Assembly: GCA_024509875.1 (NCBI GenBank)
Contig: JAMPIV010008053.1
Coordinates: 1-64,000, forward strand
Direction of reading: 5' to 3'
From: Oreohelix idahoensis
Taxonomy: Eukaryota; Mollusca; Gastropoda; Stylommatophora; Oreohelicidae
Length of the DNA: 64,000 nucleotides
Position numbers and translations under genes: made by a program. The first letter of the stretch is position 1. The number at the start of each line of letters is the position of its first letter. Below, piece by piece: positions 57,281 to 64,000 of this stretch. Under the pieces are notes generated by a model that worked only from the letters and a program-made list of their open reading frames with translations, did not search any database and had not been told where the DNA came from.

Positions 57281-57356
57281 GGGGGCGGAGGGGGGGGGGA
57301 GTTGGGGGGGGGGGGTGTTGGGGGGGGGGGGGGGGGGGGTGGGGGGGGGGGGGGGG
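57281..57356. repeat. G-homopolymer block
   Basis: G runs of 9, 10, 18 and 16 broken by single T or A bases over 75 bp. The Gly/Pro-rich frames on both strands are artefacts. Confidence 0.95.
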
Positions 57357-57699
57357 AGTCTTTTGGCCACGTTCCCTGTTCTTTAATGTCCGAGGATAAC
57401 AGTTCCAGTTGCTCAAAAGTCCTGGAAGTGTCTCTTATGCTGGATGCTAAGAGAATGAAAGTTAACGGACAGGCAACACAGACCATGTCTCACGGTTCTT
57501 ACGCTCATATGTTGCATCATAACGTACCGCCACCCAAATGCAGAGGGACCTTCCCGCTATTCTTGCGATTGGCTGTGTTTTATATTTTCTTTCTATTTGA
57601 CTTGTCCCATATTTTTTGTTGAAAAGTTTTTTTTGTTATTTTTATAAATTTAATAAAGAAAAAATACAACATTAAGACATGACATACATTCAGAGTTCT

Positions 57700-58900
57700 A
57701 GTCATTAAAAGGACAGCTTACAGAACCGTTTGGGATAAGAACAGGAGTGCGACAGGGATGCCTCATGTCTCCATATCTGTTTTCTTAGGTGCCGGCAAAA
57801 GATTGGTTTATATGTACAGTAATTTAATCGGAGACTGACACAATATAGGTGAAGAAACAAACAGAAATGGTGAATCCATTCAATGGGACCAATCTTAGCT
57901 AAGCTATTAGGTATTAACATTAGTTTTGTCTGAATAGTGACTTGGCTCTTGTCTTGTGTCTCCATAACCGTAAATCAGAAGCAGTGCCTACAAATTGAAT
58001 ACAACCCTCTGAATAGCAAGGATACACAAGCAAATTGGGTCTGTAGAAAATACACAGAAAAGACAAAAAATAATGTGGAGAAATAGACTTTCAGGTAAAT
58101 GATAACTATGTTATGAACATTTTGGAAGATAAAGGGCATTAAATTTGAGAACCAAGCCCCTACAGTCTACCTCCACATTGAGACCCGCAGGCCAAGCCAC
58201 ACAACTTTCGCTACCAGCATACTTTGCCCCACTAATTCTGTATGTACAGTAGCCCGCTAACACCCCCTCCACCTACCCCCCACTGTCAGAACTGACGCAA
58301 TCCAAGTTCAATAAGTGCAAAAACAAAGTAGAGTCAAGGAGATAATAGGATCCAACTTACGCGAAAAATAGAGAAAATTCAACTCAAAAGTTGAAGCACC
58401 AGTCTATTGTTTAGTATTCTCTGGAGACAATTAGAACAACAAAGAACGAACAAAATTTCAAAACCAAATCAAAAGCTACAGACAAACTTGTCATATGGCA
58501 TGGTTGTGCTATGTCGTAAATAATAGGGATTCTAAATATGAGTATGACAAGGTACCAACATGGGAACTGATGACAATAACTGGTAGCAATTGCCAGTGTA
58601 AACACGAGATGAGAAGAATACGATGGCGATGATAGGACACCAACAGGAGGAAACGCTTTTGATAGCATTACAAGTGCAGTGTCCCTTGTTTTCTGAGAAC
58701 CTCCCATGGCCAGAGAGGCAGAGGTAGACCAAGCAAGCACATGGAGAGAAGAAGTTGGAAACGCATAGGTGAAAATGATGGGAGGTAGAACATGAGGAAA
58801 GAACTTTAGATGGATGTGTATATCACGTGCGACCAGCTAGGACTTGGCATGTTATTGTTGAAAGGCCTATGCTCTCTTGGGAAGTGGAAGGGTTTTAGTG
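57700..58900 (+). pseudogene. Degraded LINE: RT block and type-B tail
   Basis: TEPFGIRTGVRQGCLMSPYLF at 57720-57785 is the reverse transcriptase block around the GVRQGC motif. After unreadable sequence, 58420-58900 follows the type-B tail at nucleotide level (TATGACAAGGTACCAACATG, GAGATGAGAAGAATACGATGG, TTTGATAGCATTACAAG, AGAGGCAGAGGTAGACC, CATGGAGAGAAGAAG) and ends with GGACTTGGCATG ... GTTGAAAGGCCTATGCTC. Single-base indels occur every few tens of bases. Confidence 0.8.
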
Positions 58901-61220
58901 GAATATGATCACCCTTATGCCAACAAATGTTAACGATCATCTAAAAAAAATAAACAATTGGCATAAACAGGTTACCCAGAATAACTTAATTACAAACCAT
59001 TTCCCAAATTCCACCCACCAACTGCTGACCTGGTCCTGCAGTTTTATCTCTCTCTCACGTTTAGCACGAATACTTCACAATGAAATCGGCACCCTTCCTT
59101 CTACCTTCATCGTACAGATCGCAAAATAGATGACGGAGCAAGAAAGTTGTCCTAAGACTGTGGGGCATTCAATGAATAAACTCGGCAACCTAGTGTAATC
59201 AAGTTAACATCTGCTAGTCTCGCGTGAGATGTTGGGTGGAGGTTGGGCAGTTGTATTAAGCTGACCAATACAAATCTCTCTCAACAATACTTAGTGCAGC
59301 TTCTGTCTAAAACACCTGTAGATAGAGCATCCTGAAATGACAGCCGCAAAAGCCCGTCTAATATGTGTTATCCCTCGAACTGGCATGCGATACACGTGTA
59401 AACCCAATCATATTTACAGGTACTCTCCATACTGAAAACCTAATCGTGTCTACTCTTGGTATAACAACCTTTAAAATGATATTATAAAAGTAATCCATAT
59501 ATTAGAAACATAGTAAATCAAATTTAATTAAATTTACTTGAATGTATGACAAAAAAAAAATTTAAAAGAAGGTGATACAATCGCCGCACGGAAGACCAGA
59601 AAAAAAAGATCAAGATCGCTTCATGGTTATTAAACTCTGTGTGTTAAAAAATGAATTGGAGATTCTTATCATGTAAATGACTCTTCTATGATCAGCAAGA
59701 GTTTCTAGTCGTAGCAACCCTATTTTATACTATCTAGCAGAAAGCACACCACCACATGATTTATTAACCCACAGATCTTCATACAGCGACTACCATCAGT
59801 GTACGAACCATTTGCAGCCAAATGAATTTCTGGTATCATACGTCTCCCTGAGCATCTAACATTTTTAATAGAAGCGTATCAACTTCCTGTTTCTGCTCGT
59901 CTACACCATTACTGAGTGTCGAACCAGTTCATCTTGACATTCTCCTGTTTTTAGAACTAAGAGAGGTCGCGCGGGCTGAATGGATGACGGTCTTGCTGGT
60001 AAGCGGATATATACCGAAATACTTCGTGCGAGAATCGCATTCATAGCTGACTTAACTTCCACTCGTTTCTTGCGGTCTTGCCTGCAATATACTTTAAACT
60101 GGAGATCACTCTGTCTAAGTCTCCTCTGTCTGCATTTTCAGGTATAGCTCGTGATTCGAGCCTTTTATCTGGATGGTTACAATTTACGACATATTGGGGG
60201 GGGGGGTCAGGCCTTTTATTACAGGGGGGGGCGTGTTTGGGGCTAGGGGGTGGGGGGGCAGTAATATTCTGTGTAATCTCTAGTTGCAGGCAAATGATCC
60301 AAAGCATATAGTGCATTTGATAGTAACGGAAGGAACATGTAAATCAATCAACAAACATTAGAGTGCGCTGAGTCGTAATAGGTCATAATGTTCTCACATC
60401 TTATTTTCTGCAGTGTAATATAGAGCACCCAGAAGACCAATATCATAGTATGAGATCATAAAACGCATCTCCATGCTTCCTATCAAAGGTTGGTGGTAGT
60501 GTACCAATGTTCGGGATGAGCTTCTTGTATTTGAATGACGATCAACAAAAGAGACCCCTATAAATCCGCTATTGACCCCCACACTTCCCTTCATATCTGA
60601 TTCGTAACCATTTTCCCATTCTGTCGCTTAAAACCATCGCAAAACACGGCGCCATGACATATCCCACTAGTCTGTCATCAAATAATTGAATATAGACAGT
60701 ATATAAAACATAAGCCTCTGTGCGCTTGTTGTTTCGAACAGTGTGCGCCTCGCAAGTCCTATTGTTTTATACATGGGCTGCTCACAACCACCTTTTCTCA
60801 TTGTTTAGTGCACTTCTGTATGATGTGATGCTTGAGCCAAGGAATTAGCTTTAATGGATGATATTAGATTAGCCCAATTATCGTGTTTTAATTAAATCAC
60901 TTAAGTTTAGATAATGATTACTTTCTCAAGGGAAAATATTAAATTCAACATGTTACTGCCTTTCAATTTATTCTGCTCCACTGAGATGTAAAAATAAGTT
61001 CCTGAGAATCTCTCCTTTCAATATGGGAGTATTTTTTATTCAAGTGGGAGTGGCCCAAAGCACATAAAGCTGTTGTTAGGAACCCAATTTACATGCCTGT
61101 CATTCAGAGGCATATTGGGAAATTGATGTTGTTTTGGGAAACCCATAAAATTCTTGACCCAAGTGTCCGATCGACACAAGGGGTGATGTGTGACAGCCAT
61201 CGACACAGGTCCACTCCTAA
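58901..61220. other. Degraded intergenic sequence
   Basis: No gene recognised. G-rich stretches at 60198-60260 resemble those at 46.6 and 57.3 kb. Confidence 0.5.
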
Positions 61221-61830
61221 CCTTGCACATGAGTTGTTCCTTCGTACCGCAATTCAGTAAGTGCTGCTTCCACAAACATCCAAACATTCTAATAGGCCTT
61301 TCACGAGCCTGTAATGGAAATTAAAATAAATCAAATAAATACTACCACCACTTACGCATCCGAGTAAAATGCTGCAACCACAAACATCACTAAATGTATA
61401 TGGCTTACTCTCTCTGCATGTAATAATTTCTTTAAATAAAAAAGTAGCCGGCAACATCTCCCTAAGTTCACTTACCCACCCATACATTCCTCTCCCCCCC
61501 AACGCCTGACCTCCCTAAGACTCTGGTCAACACACCTAAAGAAAACAATAACATAATCATACTCAACCGAGCAACCCTATCCCCTGCATCATAGACACGC
61601 CATAAACCACAACACCAGTAGAAATTTTACTTCAAATCCTGTATGTAATGCTTATAATGACTATGGAGACGTAACCCTTCTCGTCATTAAATGCTTCAGT
61701 ATGCTGCGAAACCTCACAACATCACACTATGTAAGGCTCTCGTTCCATTATGGCCGCTGTATTAATTCATTATTATTTATTTTGCAGCAAGATTTCACCG
61801 TTTTAGAGTAAAATGCTTGATGTAGTTCTT
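61221..61830 (-). pseudogene. Degraded C2H2 finger sequence
   Basis: Broken finger remnants are visible on the minus strand: ESKPYTFSDVCGCSILLG (about 61415-61360), LECLDVCGSST (about 61290-61257), and nucleotide-level matches to the finger unit at 61690-61760 and 61785-61830. They continue the array at 61.83-63.9 kb but with frequent one- to several-base indels. Confidence 0.65.
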
Positions 61831-63992
61831 TTAATGTTGCAGCAGATTACCGTTTAGAGTAAATGCTGCACCACAAACATCACACATGTAAGGCTTCTCT
61901 CCTGTATGTATTCTTTTATGTTGCAGCAGATTACCGTTTAGAGTAAATAAGGCTCCGCAAACATCACACTTGTGAGGCTTCTCTCCTGTATGAATTCTTT
62001 TATGACTTTGTAAGCTACCTGCCTGAGTAAATGCTGTGCCACAAACTTCACACTTGTAAGGCTTCTCTCCTGTATGTATTCTCATATGTTTATGTAGATT
62101 ACTGATCAGAGTAAATGCTGCACCACAAACATCACACATGTAAGGCTTCTCTCCTGTATGTATTCTTTTATGTTGCAGCAGATTACCGTTTAGAGTAAAT
62201 AAGGCTCCGCAAACATCACACTTGTGAGGCTTCTCTCCTGTATGAATTCTTTTATGACTTTGTAAGCTACCTGCCTGAGTAAATGCTGTGCCACAAACAT
62301 CACACTTGTAAGGCTTCTCTCCTATATGTATTCTCATATGTTTATGTAGATCACTGATCACAGTAAATGCTGCACCACAAACATCACACTTGTAAGGCTT
62401 CTCTCCTGTATGAATTCTTTTATGACTTTGTAAGCTTCCTGCCTGAGTAAATGCTGCACCACAAACATCACACTTGTAAGGCTTCTCTCCTGTATGAATT
62501 CTTTTATGACTTTGTAAGCTACCTGCCTGAGTAAATGCTGCACCACAAACATCACACTTGTAAGGCTTCTCTCCTGTATGTTTTCTTTTATGTTGCTGTA
62601 GACTATTGCTTACAGTAAATGATGCTCTGCAAACATCACACTTGTAAGGCTTCTCTCCTGTATGTATTCTTTTATGACTTTGGAGACTACCTCTCTCATT
62701 AAATGCTGCTCCACAAACTTCACATTTGTAAGGCTTCTCTCCTATATGTATTCTCATATGTTTATGTAGTCTACTGATCACAGTAAATGCTGCACCACAA
62801 ACATCACACATGTAAGGCTTCTCTCCTGTATGTATTCTTTTATGCTGTTTTACTGTACCACTATCAGTAAATGCTGCACCACAAACATTACACTTGTAAG
62901 GCTTCTCTCCTGTATGAATTCTTTTATGACTTTTTAAGTTACCTGCCTGAGTAAATGCTGCACCACAAACATCACACTTGTAAGGCTTCTCTCCTATATG
63001 TATTCTTTTATGTTGCTGTAGACTACCGCTTTGAGTAAATGATGCTCGGCAAACATCACACTTGTAACGCTTCTCTCCTGTATGTTTTCTTTTATGTTGC
63101 TGTAGATTACCGCTGTGAGTAAATGATGCTCGGCAAACATCACACTTGTAAGGCTTCTCTCCTGTATGTTTTTTTATATGTTTACATAGACTACCGATGA
63201 CAGTAAATGCTGCACCACAAACATCACACTTGTAAAGCTTCTCTCCTGTATGTATTCTTTTATGACTTTGTAGACTACTACTCTCAGTAAATGCTTCTCC
63301 ACAAACATAACACTTGTAAGGCTTCTCTCCTGTATGTATTCTTTTATGTCTTTGTCGATTACTGCTCTGAGTGAATGCTGCATTACAAACATCACACTTG
63401 TAAGGCTTCTCTCCTGTATGTATTCTATTATGCCTTTGTAAATTACGGATCAGAGTAAATGCTACACCACAAATATCACACTTGTAACGCTTCTCTCCTG
63501 TATGTATTCTTTTATGTTGCTGTAAGTTGTCTTTCACAGTAAATATTTTCATTTGACACTGAATGCTTAAATCACTGCAAGTAGCAACAGCTCTGTCACT
63601 TGCACAAAGTTGAACATTTATCTCATTGGTAGACACTGATTTACTACAATTTATGTTACAGACTTGATTTTTACAAACTGATGTATTACTGTGTAGGTTG
63701 TCAATCATTGTAGCAGTTCTTTCCTGACTGTTGATGAGGTTCACAGATGCTTCATTACACGCGAGTCTCAATTTGAAGCTAACTTCTCTTGCTACATCAG
63801 TTAAAATGGCATCTCCAATCTTATTCACTGCTTCATTCATGTTATTTCCACTGTCATGTTGTAACATATTCTGAAGATCACTGCATTTATTATCAAACTT
63901 CCAGCATCCATCTCTGTGTACTTTTGTCATATGCTTATCCAGGACATCAAGTTGGAAGAAATGAGTGCTGCACAGGTGACAAAAATAATCAC
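61831..63992 (-). CDS. C2H2 zinc-finger protein, 19 full fingers, partial gene
   Basis: The terminal exon (or large part) of a probable DNA-binding transcription regulator. The frame runs from an acceptor TTTTACAG (ends 63993) through GDYFCHLCSTHFFQLDVLDKH, an isolated CX2C-X12-HX4H finger, so the ATG at 63930 is not the true start. A spacer of about 120 residues follows. Then comes a degenerate finger (FTVKDNLQQHKRIH) and 19 complete 28-residue C2H2 units with TGEKPY/RYKC linkers, plus a twentieth cut off after LLQH at 61831. Units at 62425-62592 (two fingers) are identical in protein, and a three-finger block is duplicated (about 61905-62156 and 62157-62408). Contact positions vary (QGSS, LGNQ, VSDK, QGSQ). 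The TAA at 61831 coincides with the onset of degraded sequence, so the true C-terminus is uncertain. Confidence 0.9.
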
Positions 63993-64000
63993 CTGTAAAA

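Larger units (their letters stand above)
47421..57690. other. About 10 kb with no readable gene
   Basis: Frames are short; the longest (47967-48386, minus, 139 codons) has no recognised domain. Homology to other parts of the window is seen only at 50203-50890 (partner of 35083-35640). Blocks with opposite strand composition follow each other (C/A-rich at 53650-54450, G/T-richer after 54540). Confidence 0.5.

Noticed and set aside
57135..57622. Gly-rich (plus) and Pro-rich (minus) proteins
   Set aside because: Both are translations of the G-homopolymer block on opposite strands; the flanks have no recognisable protein.

Overview
The window is nuclear DNA of an invertebrate animal. It has AT-rich intergenic sequence, spliced-gene remnants, many RTE-like LINE fragments, tRNA-derived SINEs, a mariner copy, Ty3/gypsy elements with retrovirus-like primer sites, long microsatellites and a C2H2 zinc-finger array. 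The repeat content would suit a mollusc or other lophotrochozoan, but that is inference and no taxon marker was found. No bacterial-type operon, rRNA, CRISPR or free-standing tRNA gene was seen.

0-12 kb is layered transposon debris. It holds a truncated mariner (minus), overlapping LINE fragments (mostly minus), a 47-bp tandem array made from a LINE 3' end, a LINE whose 5' end is a perfect 28-bp hairpin, and a poly(A)-tailed tRNA SINE. It also holds a decayed gene for a Mutator-like transposase-domain protein that still has an intron but carries a SINE, a frameshift and stops. 12-21 kb has possible exons of a small minus-strand gene, three SINE or retroposon insertions with readable target-site duplications (TSDs), tandem arrays, and (AT)n and (TATC)n microsatellites.

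21.7-27.2 kb is a complete but non-autonomous gypsy-type element. It has LTRs, a tRNA-Pro-like primer site, a gag N-terminus, a zinc knuckle, a protease and a polypurine tract, but no polymerase or integrase. 27.2-32.2 kb (minus) is a second, unrecognised LTR-like unit with a TATA-bearing putative LTR and a tRNA-Ser-like primer site. Its ORF includes thirteen exact-period 33-bp repeats. 32.4-35.1 kb carries LINE copies, one with a textbook 5' inversion.

From about 40 kb to 61.83 kb the sequence looks heavily degraded: dense indels, homopolymers, and blocks of G-rich or C-rich composition. A gypsy element with integrase C-terminus before reverse transcriptase can still be read at 42.8-45.1 kb. 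The noise ends inside a zinc-finger array at about 61,830; to the right is a clean array of 19 complete C2H2 fingers (minus) whose 5' exons lie beyond the window. This pattern suggests unpolished assembly as much as biological decay.

The only genes that may serve the host are the zinc-finger gene at the right edge and, less surely, the small spliced candidate at 12.5-13.4 kb.
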